From Streptomyces sp. NRRL F-5123 (lineage in GTDB: Bacteria; Actinomycetota; Actinomycetes; Streptomycetales; Streptomycetaceae), in NCBI RefSeq assembly GCF_000721495.1, contig NZ_JOHY01000002.1, forward strand, positions 186,001-250,000: 64,000 nt of DNA, written 5' to 3'. Numbering within the stretch: the stretch's first letter is position 1; each line of letters starts with the position of its first letter. Shown here in pieces: positions 7,282 through 15,208 of this stretch. Under the pieces are notes generated by a model, which was not told the origin of the DNA, did not search any database, and was given only the letters and a program-made list of their open reading frames with translations. The position numbers and the translations under genes were made by a program.

Positions 7282-9564
7282 CTACCACCACGGCGCAGAT
7301 TGGCTGCCATCTGCTTCCAGGCCATACGGCCAGAAGTTTATGTAATTGGGCCATAGGTCATCATCGTCAAGAAAGAGAACGGATGGTGATTTCGGATTTC
7401 CAGAATCGAGCAATTTTAGGAGCGTCCGCTCGACGCCTCGGTAGTCGCCATTCCGCCCCTCTAGTTCGATTAGCAAACCCTGTACCTCGGTCTCACCCGC
7501 TTCGCCCGCCTGTGAAATAGCTCCTTCGATAAATCCATCTCCGGATCTACTGACTAGAGCTTCATGCACTGGGTCAACGACCGCTGCGCTAACTTGACGA
7601 AGCGACTCCGCCCCTCGGCTGTCGCCGACCTGGTCTCGCCATTGAGCGAGCAAGGCTAGCGCGTCGGCCTCACCGCCATACTCAGGGTGCCGGGCCTGGA
7701 AATCTTCACTTTCTAGCTCTTCGACTAGGCTTCGCCATTCGCTTAAAAGTTCTCGCTGCTGAACATTTCCCGCAGCGGTATTCTTCTGAAGTAGTTGTTC
7801 AATTCCCTTGGCGACCCCGTACGCATCTAGCCTCTGGGGAAGCACCTCAATGGCCTCTTCGTCGCCCGAGTCAGCGGCTTGCCACCATAATTCGTCGGCA
7901 CCTGCGATGTCTCCATAGATGTCCCGCGACTGAGCGACCAATATCATGGCGTGCGTGTCGCCAGACTCTATGGCCTGTTCGTATAGTCGACTGGAGCGTT
8001 CAGGATTTAGGTTCTCCAGGAAGAAGGCAAGCTCCCTAACGGCGGGAATATAGCCTGACTCAACTGCACGTTGGAGTAGAATATATGACCAGCGATTGCG
8101 GTAACGGAGCCGAGCTTCATTGGCCAATTGGACCAGATCCGCGGCGCTCAGATAGTCGTGAGCGGCCTGCCAAAACGATGTAGGAGGGCAGAGGAGCCTG
8201 CGCTCACGACGCCCCCGTTGTTCGAGGTAATCTGCGAGCCGATAGTTTAGTGAAGATGGAGACGCCTGCGTGGGGGGCACAATCTCATGTATTCGGCGGC
8301 GACTGCGACGCAGAGGGGCTAGTTTGCCGTGGACGGGTCGACTGGTTTCCATGAGGGCTTGTTCGAGCCAATTATCATCAAGGTCGTCAAATTCGTCGTC
8401 GCTCAGATATCCTTCCGCGGCATGTTCCAGGAACCCTATCGGTAGCTGGACTCCGACACCGAGGCGTCGAGCGTCCATGGCCGCATGCAAGAGTGCGCGA
8501 GCAGCCGACGAGGCGGATTCGTAACGACGGACCAGCTCGGGAGCTCCGGCGAGGAATTGCGTCACCCTCCCGTCCTGCACGTGTTCGAGCGCATGCGCAA
8601 GTTGGGCGTCACCTGCTATGGCCAGAGCCTGCGCGTGACCGGCCGCCTTGGTATCGAAGCTCTCCGGGATGCCGATCAGCCGTCCAGAGAGCACTGCCCT
8701 AGCATGTGAATATCGATCGACCTCCCCAGGTTGGGGTAGGGCAATATAGGTATCCGCGTACTCCGGCCACATCGTCCCAAGAATGAGGATGGGCCCCCGC
8801 CGCGGAGTGGTAAGTAGCGTGTGGACGGCGGAGGAAATGCGTTCGCCCAGTCCACCACTTGCACCGAAGTAGTGCTGAGCTTCATTGAGCCACACAACCG
8901 TGCGCGGCCCCACACCCTCGATCCCTCTAAAAGCAGCCTCAGCGCGAGTGGGGTCGAAGGGGTGCCACAGCCGCCACCCCTTACTGGCCAGGGGCTGAAC
9001 CGCTTCCCAACAAGCTCGCGTTTTCCCCGTTGACGAGGTACCGACCAGCACTGCCATCCGGCTTTGTCCCATGTCGACTTCAGACACGAGAGCGGACAGT
9101 TCCTCGTCGTGTGTACGGAAGACATATTTAGGCAGTCTCGCTGACAAACGGTGCCCGCTACTGCTTTCAGAGGAAGGGGCGTCCACTGCGGGATGGACTT
9201 CCAGTTCGTCCGGATCCCACTCCGCGATTGGCCGCCCCAGAGTGACTACGTCGCCTCCGCTACCGGCGCCTGGCGGCGTGGAACGATCGGTCTCTGCCCC
9301 AGTTGCTACGTCCAGTAGAGCTAGTAAGTAGTCGGTGTCCAGCGCCAGGACGTCTGCCAGTGCGCTGACGGTCGCGCCGCTTGGCGGTGGTGCGGACGCA
9401 CTGAAGGCCTGACTGATCACGGTGCGTCCTAACCCACTACGGACCGTCACCTGTTCCATGGTGAGTCGCTTCTTCGAGCGCCTCGCCCTGAGGATGCGGC
9501 GCAACTCTGCGAGTGCCTCGTTAGCGGTGGTTGCCGATCGGTCATCGAAGTTGTCGGTGGACAA
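7282..9564 (-). CDS. HTH - P-loop NTPase - repeat-domain protein
   Basis: A 760-residue protein. Residues about 20-85 form an XRE-like helix-turn-helix (LTMEQVTVRSGLGRTVISQA). Residues 175-182 (GTSSTGKT) are a Walker A motif, and RTVVWLNEAQHYF (221-233) stands where Walker B is expected, with Asn-Glu rather than Asp-Glu. The C-terminal half is alpha-helical with Sel1/TPR-like units (for example YEQAIESGDTHAMILVAQSR and WWQAADSGDEEAIEVL). This layout recalls STAND-type signalling proteins; DNA binding, ATP use and ligand sensing by the repeats are inference. The start is TTG at 9564 with GGAG 5 bp upstream. A TTA codon lies at 7744-7746. It faces a small membrane protein gene across a repeat-rich spacer. 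Confidence 0.8.
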   Translation of the reverse strand: MSTDNFDDRSATTANEALAELRRILRARRSKKRLTMEQVTVRSGLGRTVISQAFSASAPPPSGATVSALADVLALDTDYLLALLDVATGAETDRSTPPGAGSGGDVVTLGRPIAEWDPDELEVHPAVDAPSSESSSGHRLSARLPKYVFRTHDEELSALVSEVDMGQSRMAVLVGTSSTGKTRACWEAVQPLASKGWRLWHPFDPTRAEAAFRGIEGVGPRTVVWLNEAQHYFGASGGLGERISSAVHTLLTTPRRGPILILGTMWPEYADTYIALPQPGEVDRYSHARAVLSGRLIGIPESFDTKAAGHAQALAIAGDAQLAHALEHVQDGRVTQFLAGAPELVRRYESASSAARALLHAAMDARRLGVGVQLPIGFLEHAAEGYLSDDEFDDLDDNWLEQALMETSRPVHGKLAPLRRSRRRIHEIVPPTQASPSSLNYRLADYLEQRGRRERRLLCPPTSFWQAAHDYLSAADLVQLANEARLRYRNRWSYILLQRAVESGYIPAVRELAFFLENLNPERSSRLYEQAIESGDTHAMILVAQSRDIYGDIAGADELWWQAADSGDEEAIEVLPQRLDAYGVAKGIEQLLQKNTAAGNVQQRELLSEWRSLVEELESEDFQARHPEYGGEADALALLAQWRDQVGDSRGAESLRQVSAAVVDPVHEALVSRSGDGFIEGAISQAGEAGETEVQGLLIELEGRNGDYRGVERTLLKLLDSGNPKSPSVLFLDDDDLWPNYINFWPYGLEADGSQSAPWW

Positions 9565-9585
9565 GGGCGCTCCAGTCTCCGTCTT

Positions 9586-9647
9586 TGCCGTTCATCTTTG
9601 TTCGTCTTCGTTCGTGCTGAACATCTGCGAACATCGTCTGGGCCACC
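9586..9647. promoter_or_regulatory. GTTCG/CGAAC repeats in a divergent promoter region
   Basis: Between the HTH-NTPase gene and the small membrane protein gene the sequence contains repeated GTTCG boxes on one side (TTTGTTCG, CTTCGTTCG) and their inverse GAAC boxes on the other (CTGAACATC, TGCGAACATC). Direct plus inverted repeats spaced about one helical turn apart suggest an operator, most simply for the HTH domain of the adjacent protein. Confidence 0.45.
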
Positions 9648-9695
9648 CTCAGAACAGCCGCGAATTCCGCTGCTCTGATGGAAGGGAACTACGGG

Positions 9696-9908
9696 ATGTC
9701 CGACAATTCAATTCTCGTGACTCTAGGTTGCTTCGCTGTTCTGATCGCGACGCTTGCGGCGGGAGGCTCAGCATATTTTCTGGCGCGTCGCAGTGGAACA
9801 TCGCATTCGGAGGCACTTCCCAGGGCGGCAGCCGCTTCTGTCACCACAATGAACGCGCTGGCAACGATGGTCCAGGCAGTGACGGCGGTAGCCACCACTT
9901 TGAGGTGA
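9696..9908 (+). CDS. Small single-pass membrane protein
   Basis: A 70-residue protein (MSDNSILVTLGCFAVLIATL) with one clear transmembrane helix at about residues 5-27, then a short charged stretch and an Ala/Thr/Val-rich C-terminal helix. I prefer the ATG at 9696, which follows GGAAGGGAA, over an in-frame ATG at 9678. No domain is recognised. It is divergent from the 760-aa NTPase gene. Small membrane proteins are frequent partners in cargo modules of integrative elements, so a joint role is possible but unproven. Confidence 0.6.
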   Translation: MSDNSILVTLGCFAVLIATLAAGGSAYFLARRSGTSHSEALPRAAAASVTTMNALATMVQAVTAVATTLR

Positions 9909-9980
9909 ATCGTGCCGCAGTTGCCACAGAGGAGGCATCCCGGGTTCTACCACCATGCCTCTCACCTCCGCCGATTCTGT

Positions 9981-10001
9981 GGGCAACCTCGGAAGTTGCC
10001 C
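9981..10001 (+). terminator. Hairpin after the small membrane protein gene
   Basis: A 7-bp stem (GGGCAAC with GTTGCCC) and a 7-base loop lie 72 bp after the stop at 9908. It is a moderate candidate terminator. Confidence 0.4.
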
Positions 10002-10649
10002 GGCGTCTATGTAGCGTCATTGGCTACCACTTTCGGCGCACCTTCACTGGTTTCGTGAACTGATGAAAAGGCTGAGGCCGCCTGGCAAGCGGAGCCCCCT
10101 ACCTGTCGTTGACATACCAGGTCCCGTTCTCGTCCCCAGATTCCGTCCCGTCTGCCGTCGGCCCGCACTTCAGTGGAGCGGGCGTGGTTCAGGGCGTCAA
10201 GGTGGAGCGCGCCACTGTACGAACGACCTTGACGCCCTGGGCCGCGACTGCTCGGCTTGCCCCGGGCCGATGGCAGACGGGATGGGAGCACCCCGCACCC
10301 GCCCATGATGAACCCGCGGGCGCCGACCGAGCCTGGTCCATCTCGGAGCCGGAGCGCCCCCGCCGGAGGCACCTCTTTGACCCCGGCTGTACGTCTCGTC
10401 TCATGCCGCCGGCCTCCCCCTCGGGGGCGCGCGCGGCGCGGGCCGTGCCGAGCGGGGCGGAGACAGGAGCGACGGCGCGGCCGGGCGCCGGACGCGCGCC
10501 CGGCGGAGCGGCAGCGACGCCGGGTGCCTTGAACTCGTAGAGAAGGTTGTTACTCACTCCGGGCGTCGCTGGCGTAGGTGGACATGTGGAAGGGCCCCGG
10601 TCGCCTTGGAGCTTCGTGGCGGTCGGGGCCCATGGGACGTGGGTTTCGG
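10002..10649. other. Non-coding, hairpin-rich stretch of the AICE
   Basis: I find no convincing gene in these 650 bases. Two neighbouring hairpins stand out. The first, at 10161-10183, has GCCCGC/GCGGGC arms with an inner CACT/AGTG. The second, at 10191-10238, has perfect 13-bp arms AGGGCGTCAAGGT and ACCTTGACGCCCT. Minus-strand frames such as SNNLLYEFKAPG and DENGTWYVNDR look protein-like but are short and interrupted, so they are probably remnants. The stretch could hold a transfer or replication origin, a regulatory region or degraded genes. The hairpins are what is actually seen. Confidence 0.5.
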
Positions 10650-11171
10650 CTACGCGTTGTGGTGGGCGGTCCAGTCGTTGCGGGCTGCGATGAGGGCGGG
10701 GCGAACTTGGTGGTCGAGGTGGTCGGCTTGGGTGCGGAGTTGGGCTGCGATGGTGGCCAGTTGGTTGGGGTCGAGGTTGGTGAGCCAGTAGTCGTCGACG
10801 AGTTGGAGGTTGGCGACGGGCTCGCGTGAGGTGGGGTCTTCGCTGTAGGGGGCGCAGTCGATGCTTCCGCTGAGGATGACGGTTTCCGGGGCTGGCTGGT
10901 CGTCGGTGAGGGTGACCGCGATGCGCTGGCCGGGGAAGGGCTGGTGGTGGGTGAGGTCCGCCAGCTCCGTGGCGAGATGGTGGGGCGGGATGTCGGTGGT
11001 GCTGGGGTCGGTTTCGGCCCAAGGGGGCAGGTAGCCGGCCGCTGTGTAGCCGGTTGTCGTGGTGATCGTCCACGTCTGGGTGGGCGGGGCGTTTTCTCCG
11101 TGAGGCGCCGTCGCGTCCGACTCGCTGGTCGTCGGCTGGGGACTGTGGGGCTGCACCGTTGCGGTGGTCAT
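10650..11171 (-). CDS. DUF6907-like accessory protein
   Basis: A 173-residue soluble protein with a Thr/Pro-rich N-terminus (about 1-35), a beta-rich middle (TWTITTTTGYTAAGYLPPW, GQRIAVTLTDDQPAPETVIL) and a helical C-terminus (LDPNQLATIAAQLRTQADHL). It resembles the small accessory proteins named DUF6907 found next to regulatory genes in Streptomyces mobile elements; this is recognition by pattern only. It is the last gene of the leftward operon that begins with the pif-like Nudix gene, three bases after its neighbour. Function unknown. Confidence 0.7.
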   Translation of the reverse strand: MTTATVQPHSPQPTTSESDATAPHGENAPPTQTWTITTTTGYTAAGYLPPWAETDPSTTDIPPHHLATELADLTHHQPFPGQRIAVTLTDDQPAPETVILSGSIDCAPYSEDPTSREPVANLQLVDDYWLTNLDPNQLATIAAQLRTQADHLDHQVRPALIAARNDWTAHHNA

Positions 11172-11174
11172 GGG

Positions 11175-11444
11175 CTACCGCCCTTCTGCGGTCGGGGGCT
11201 GGACGGGTGCGGGTAAGGCCAGGTCTTCAAGGCGTGCCTCGCTGGGGGCGTGCTGCTCGATCGTTGCGGCGACCTTGCGCCAGGCCGTGAAGACGGACAT
11301 CACGTCGGGTTCGGGGGCGTGGGTGAGGTCTGTCAGGAAGCGGCGTTCCAGGACGGTGTGGTTCAGGGCTCGGCAGATGCGGGCGACCGTCCACAGGCTG
11401 TGGGTAGTGGCCGAGTCGTCCGCCTGCTGGCCGGCGGGCGTCAT
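11175..11444 (-). CDS. Small accessory protein of unknown function
   Basis: An 89-residue predicted helical protein (MTPAGQQADDSATTHSLWTV, with VFTAWRKVAATIEQ later). Its ATG at 11444 overlaps the stop of the ATP-binding gene (ATGA), and it ends three bases before the DUF6907-like gene, so it lies in the middle of a tightly packed operon. No known domain is recognised. Confidence 0.65.
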   Translation of the reverse strand: MTPAGQQADDSATTHSLWTVARICRALNHTVLERRFLTDLTHAPEPDVMSVFTAWRKVAATIEQHAPSEARLEDLALPAPVQPPTAEGR

Positions 11445-11869
11445 GGCGTGTCCGGTGTGGTGGTCAGGTGGGCGGTGACGGTGTGGCCGTGCTGGTCGCC
11501 GTGGGTCTCGACGTGGTGGGCGAGGGCGGTGACCATCGCCAGGCCGCGGCCGTGGGTCTCGTCGGCGTCGGGGTGCTCGACGGTCGGGGCGGTCTTCGTG
11601 CCTCCGGAGTCGGTCACCGAGATCGAGACCAGCGCATCGGAGACGGCGAGGCTGATGTGGAACGTTCCCGGCGGCTGGTCGGCTGTTGCGTCGGTGTGCG
11701 TGTGGAGCACGGCGTTCGTGCTCAGCTCCGTGACGATCAGCGCGGCGTCGTCCGCGCACGGGGATTCGCGCAGGACATCGCGGGTCCAGCGGCGGGCGCG
11801 GGCAACTTCTTCGGGTGAACCTGGGCAACTGATTCCCCAGACCCGCGGTCTACTCATATACTCGTGCAT
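11441..11869 (-). CDS. HATPase_c anti-sigma-factor-like ATP-binding protein
   Basis: About 142 residues with a GHKL/HATPase fold like the RsbW/SpoIIAB group: DDAALIVTELSTNAVLHTHT (N box with Glu and Asn), VSISVTDSGGT (G1) and THGRGLAMVTALAHHVE (G2). Such proteins bind ATP and usually phosphorylate or sequester a regulatory partner; they are very common in Streptomyces. I place the start at the ATG at 11869, which follows AGGAAG at good spacing; the longer ATG at 11899 has no ribosome site. A half-site like the KorSA operator (CGAGTATATGAGT on the minus strand) covers this start. Confidence 0.82.
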   Translation of the reverse strand: MHEYMSRPRVWGISCPGSPEEVARARRWTRDVLRESPCADDAALIVTELSTNAVLHTHTDATADQPPGTFHISLAVSDALVSISVTDSGGTKTAPTVEHPDADETHGRGLAMVTALAHHVETHGDQHGHTVTAHLTTTPDTP

Positions 11870-11915
11870 ACAAGTTGCTTCCTGCTGGTGGGCGGCCATG
11901 GACAGGTGTTACGAG

Positions 11916-12347
11916 CTAGACGAGTTTCACGCCGTCGTGGGCGCGGACGGCCGGCGGGGATACGGCGTCGAGAGCGTCCAGGACGCGGATCGCGTACGCC
12001 TCGTCGGCGAGTTCGGAGACCTCGTCGCGGGTTGCCCAGCGCAGGGCGCTGGTCTCGTCACCGGTGGAGAGGTGGCCGTCGATCGCTTCGCAGCGGAAGA
12101 CAAGCGAGACGATCAGGCCGGTCATGTTCTTGTAGACGCCGGTCAACGTCGCCGGAAGCGCGATCTTGATGCCGGTCTCCTCCAGGACTTCACGCTGGAG
12201 GGCGTGGGGGATGGTCTCCTCGGGTTCGAGCACGCCACCGGGGGGCTCCCAGTGGCCGTTGTCCCGGCGGCGGATCAGCAGGGCCCGGCCGGCGTCGTCG
12301 ACGATGACTCCGGCGACGCTCACCGAGTGCGGGCGCTCGATCGGCAC
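11916..12347 (-). CDS. pif: Nudix hydrolase, Pif-like (transfer immunity)
   Basis: A 143-residue Nudix protein. The box GX5EX7REUXEEXGU is complete: GGVLEPEETIPHAL then REVLEETGIK (about residues 37-60). Nudix enzymes hydrolyse nucleoside-diphosphate derivatives. In pSAM2 the immunity factor Pif carries a Nudix motif and blocks redundant transfer between element-bearing mycelia. The same position, divergent from the korSA-like gene, makes that role likely here. The start is the GTG at 12347. The intergenic 79 bp contains a KorSA-type operator, so both directions may be repressed together. A Nudix enzyme with an unrelated substrate is the alternative. Confidence 0.78.
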   Translation of the reverse strand: MPIERPHSVSVAGVIVDDAGRALLIRRRDNGHWEPPGGVLEPEETIPHALQREVLEETGIKIALPATLTGVYKNMTGLIVSLVFRCEAIDGHLSTGDETSALRWATRDEVSELADEAYAIRVLDALDAVSPPAVRAHDGVKLV

Positions 12348-12401
12348 GTACGTGATCCCTTCGACTGGCTAGGCTGCCCACCGTAGCAACAAAGGTCGGC
12401 C

Positions 12402-12416
12402 ACTCGTCTAGATATC
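12402..12416. promoter_or_regulatory. KorSA-type operator upstream of the GntR gene
   Basis: ACTCGTCTAGATATC lies 10 bp before the start codon of the GntR regulator and partly abuts its AAAGGAG ribosome site. It shares the CGTCTAG/CTAGACG core with the sites at 13290, 13368 and 16453. Autorepression of korSA and control of the divergent pif-like operon follow as inference. Confidence 0.65.
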
Positions 12417-12426
12417 CAAAGGAGTA

Positions 12427-13218
12427 ATGATGCCCGGTTCCTTCTCCGGCACACTCGGGGCGCTGGACCCCACGAGTGACCGCGCGGTGTTCCGCCAGAT
12501 CGCCGACCAGTTGCGCGAGGCCATCGACAAGGGCAAGTTCGCCGAGGGCGACAAGCTTCCCAGCGAGACGGAGCTTGTCGACCACTACGGCGTCTCGCGG
12601 ATGACCGTCCGCAACTCGCTCTCCGTCCTCCAGGGCGAGGGGCTGGTCGTCTCCGAGCACGGCAAGGGCGTGTTCGTGCGGCCCCGGCCACCTGTGCGCC
12701 GCCTGGCCTCCGACCGGTTCGCGCGCCGGCACCGCGAGCAAGGGAAGTCGGCGTTCATCGTCGAGGCCGACGCCGCGGGCAGCCACCCGACCGTCGACAG
12801 CCTGGAGATCAAGGAGGAGCGGCCCACGCAGGATGTGGCTGCACGGCTGGGCGGCCCCCGCAAGGTGCTGGCCCGGCGGCGCCGGTACCTGCTCGACGGG
12901 CGGCCGGTCGAATTCGCCACCTCCTACCTGCCGCTGGACCTCGCCCGGGGGACACCCATCGCCGAGCCGAACCCCGGACCCGGCGGCATCTATGCCCGGC
13001 TGGAGGAGCTGGGGCACCGCCTCGACCACTTCGAGGAGGAGATCCGGGCCCGCATGCCGGCACCCGGTGAGGTCAAGACGCTCCACCTGGCCGCCGGCGT
13101 GCCCGTGATCCACCTGATCCGCACCGCCTTCGACACGGAAGGACGCGCCGTCGAGGTCTGCGACACGGTGATGGCGGCGGACGCATACGTCCTGGCGTAC
13201 CAGCTTCCGGCAACGTGA
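12427..13218 (+). CDS. korSA: GntR/UTRA-family repressor, KorSA-like
   Basis: A 263-residue GntR regulator. Residues about 20-90 are the winged helix (AVFRQIADQLREAIDKGKFA, LPSETELVDHYGVSRMTVRN, GLVVSEHGKGVFVR). Residues about 120-260 are a UTRA effector domain (VAARLGGPRKVLARRRRYL, GVPVIHLIRTAF). In pSAM2 KorSA silences the activator pra and thereby replication and transfer. The adjacent Nudix gene, the downstream tra gene and repeated operators support the same job here. The start is the ATG at 12427 with AAAGGAG upstream; a second ATG follows directly. Confidence 0.88.
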   Translation: MMPGSFSGTLGALDPTSDRAVFRQIADQLREAIDKGKFAEGDKLPSETELVDHYGVSRMTVRNSLSVLQGEGLVVSEHGKGVFVRPRPPVRRLASDRFARRHREQGKSAFIVEADAAGSHPTVDSLEIKEERPTQDVAARLGGPRKVLARRRRYLLDGRPVEFATSYLPLDLARGTPIAEPNPGPGGIYARLEELGHRLDHFEEEIRARMPAPGEVKTLHLAAGVPVIHLIRTAFDTEGRAVEVCDTVMAADAYVLAYQLPAT

Positions 13219-13289
13219 CCAGGGCGGATGGGGTGCGTGACGGGTGGCGGGGAGGCCGCGTCCGCCGACTCGTATGCCTCCACACGAAA

Positions 13290-13305
13290 ACTCGTATAGA
13301 CGAGT
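13290..13305. promoter_or_regulatory. KorSA-type operator 1 upstream of the transfer operon
   Basis: ACTCGTATAGACGAGT is a near-perfect inverted repeat (ACTCG / CGAGT) followed by AGCTG. It lies 104 bp upstream of the TTG start at 13409 and shares the TAGACGAGTAGCTG block with 16453. Confidence 0.7.
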
Positions 13306-13367
13306 AGCTGGGTCGTGTGGCACAGTGGGTCCCGCACCCGCCCCTGCGGGCACATCGGATGACACTT

Positions 13368-13383
13368 ATCTAGACGACTAGCT
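13368..13383. promoter_or_regulatory. KorSA-type operator 2 upstream of the transfer operon
   Basis: ATCTAGACGACTAGCT lies 26 bp upstream of the start at 13409 and 78 bp (centre to centre) from the previous site. Two sites in one promoter region suggest cooperative repression of the transfer genes. Confidence 0.68.
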
Positions 13384-13408
13384 GTCATGAGTGAGGGGAG
13401 AACCAGCG

Positions 13409-13759
13409 TTGCGTTCCATCCGTGTGGAGACCTCGGCGGCGACGATCCTGCTGACCGAGGCCCCGGAAACCAAGATCAAGGACCGGCAGACCGGCGAGAT
13501 CGCGACCGACGCGGTCAGTGGTGAGCCGCTGATGACGCTCGGGGTCGTGTACATCGAGGACGGGGAGTCCTCGCTGGTGAAGGTGACCGTCCCGCAGAGC
13601 GGTGTGAGTGAGGGCCTGGCCCTCGGGGCGCCGGTCGCGCTGCCGGGGCTGGTGGCCCGGCCCTGGGAGAGCATGTTCAACGGGCAGCAGCGGCATGGGA
13701 TCGCCTTCCGGGCCGCCGCCGTCACCCCGGCCGCCTTCCCCGCACAGGTGGGGGCCTGA
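13409..13759 (+). CDS. AICE regulatory protein in the pra position (SCO3933-like)
   Basis: A 116-residue beta-rich protein (LRSIRVETSAATILLTEAPE, LVKVTVPQSGVSEGLALGAP). Proteins of this pattern occur between the korSA-like and tra genes of many AICEs; in pSAM2 that place is held by pra, the replication and transfer activator. The start is a TTG at 13409 with GAGGGGAG 8 bp before it; a GTG at 13391 is in frame but lies on that ribosome site. It is followed 5 bp later by traSA. A role as activator or DNA-binding helper is inferred from position only. Confidence 0.7.
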   Translation: MRSIRVETSAATILLTEAPETKIKDRQTGEIATDAVSGEPLMTLGVVYIEDGESSLVKVTVPQSGVSEGLALGAPVALPGLVARPWESMFNGQQRHGIAFRAAAVTPAAFPAQVGA

Positions 13760-13764
13760 GCCCG

Positions 13765-15141
13765 ATGTCGGACCTGATGACGTTGCTGGAGGGGGGCGGC
13801 ACCGTCACCGCTGTCGGCGGTGGCGCTGCCTACCTCCGGGCCGAGCAACCGGCCGCGTACTGGTCCCTGGTCGGGCTTCCCGTCTCGACCGCCCGCCTGC
13901 TCAGCACGTACGCCTCGGTCATGGACGCCTGCGGGCTGACCGTCCCGCCCTCGCGGCTGCGGGCCCTGGCCGTACAGGTGACGACTCGCCGGGAGGTGCG
14001 GCCGGTGCCTCCACGGCGCGGGATCGTCCGGCCGACGTCAACCGGTCTGCGGCTCCGGCTGCGGCTCGCGCCCGGTCAGGAACCCGCCGACGTCGCAGCC
14101 TCCGCGGAACGGCTGCGGCATGCCTGGGGCGTGCACGCCGTGTATGTGTCGGTGGTCAAGCCGGGCGTGGTGGAACTGCGGCTCGTCGGCTTCGACGTAC
14201 TGCGCAAGGTTCGCATGCCGCGCCGCATGGCCGCCGGTTTGCTCAAGGTGCCGATGGCTCTGCGGGAGGACGCGACCGCGTTTGTACGGGACTACCGCGC
14301 GATACCGCACCAACTCACGCTCGGCGCGACGCTGTCGGGCAAGTCTATGTACCTGCGAAACCTGGTCGCCGGGCTCGCCCCGCAACGCGTCGCGCTGGTG
14401 GGGATCGACTGCAAACGGGGCGTGGAGCTGGCGCCGTTCGCGGCCCGGCTGTCAGCCCTGGCCACCGACCCCGAGCAGGCGGCCAACCTGCTGCCCGTAC
14501 TCGTACGCGAAATGGAGAACCGCTACGACCTGATCAAAGCCCGGCAGGGCGTCGCCCCCTCGGCCCCGAGCGAGGAAATCACCTCCGACGTATGGGGCCT
14601 ACCGGAAGCACAACGGCCCGTACCGATCGTGCTGTTCGTCGATGAGGTGGCGGAACTCTTCCTCGTCGCCAGCAAGAAGGACGAGGAACGGCGCGACGAG
14701 ATGGTCACCCATCTGATCCGCCTTGCTCAGCTCGGCCGTGCCGCCGGCATCTACCTGGAGGTGTGCGGGCAGCGCTTCGGTGCCGAGCTCGGCAAGGGCG
14801 CGACCATGCTCCGGGCCCAGCTCAGCGGTCGCGTCTGCCACCGCGTGAACGACGAAGCCTCTGCGAAAATGGCCCTCGGCGACATCGCACCGGAAGCCGT
14901 CATGGCCGCCTGCGCCATCGCCCCCGAACGGCCGGGGCTCGCCGTCGCCGGGGACACCTCCGGCGGCTGGTCCCGCATCCGCACCCCGTACCTGTCCCTC
15001 GGAGACGCGGCGGCCGTCTGCGACGCCACCACCGACCGCGTGCCTGAACTTCCCGCCCTCGCACCCTTCCGGCCCGCCGTCCCCGCGCGTCCCGCCGGTC
15101 CGCCCGCGCCCTTGGCCAAACCACGGCCCGTCAGCGGCTGA
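13765..15141 (+). CDS. traSA: FtsK/SpoIIIE-type conjugal DNA translocase TraSA
   Basis: A 458-residue TraB-type motor. LTLGATLSGKSMYLRNLVAG (about residues 186-205) contains Walker A (GATLSGKS), VPIVLFVDEVAELFLVA (about 286-302) contains Walker B, and IYLEVCGQRFGAELGKGATM follows as in FtsK-like ATPases. The N-terminus has a short hydrophobic, probably membrane-associated, stretch (TVTAVGGGAAYLRA). In Streptomyces elements this single hexameric protein moves double-stranded DNA to the recipient and recognises short clt repeats. It is the first large gene of the rightward operon, under the KorSA-type sites. Confidence 0.9.
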   Translation: MSDLMTLLEGGGTVTAVGGGAAYLRAEQPAAYWSLVGLPVSTARLLSTYASVMDACGLTVPPSRLRALAVQVTTRREVRPVPPRRGIVRPTSTGLRLRLRLAPGQEPADVAASAERLRHAWGVHAVYVSVVKPGVVELRLVGFDVLRKVRMPRRMAAGLLKVPMALREDATAFVRDYRAIPHQLTLGATLSGKSMYLRNLVAGLAPQRVALVGIDCKRGVELAPFAARLSALATDPEQAANLLPVLVREMENRYDLIKARQGVAPSAPSEEITSDVWGLPEAQRPVPIVLFVDEVAELFLVASKKDEERRDEMVTHLIRLAQLGRAAGIYLEVCGQRFGAELGKGATMLRAQLSGRVCHRVNDEASAKMALGDIAPEAVMAACAIAPERPGLAVAGDTSGGWSRIRTPYLSLGDAAAVCDATTDRVPELPALAPFRPAVPARPAGPPAPLAKPRPVSG

Positions 15142-15208
15142 CCCTCCCTCTCTCACTGTGCAGCGCCACGTCCCTACCCCGTCATGCCCCAAACCGAAAG
15201 GCAGGCCC

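Noticed and set aside
10189..11073. A 294-codon minus-strand gene (starts MDDHHDNRLHSG)
   Set aside because: Its first half is the wrong frame of the DUF6907-like gene, and its second half runs through the hairpin region without domain features.
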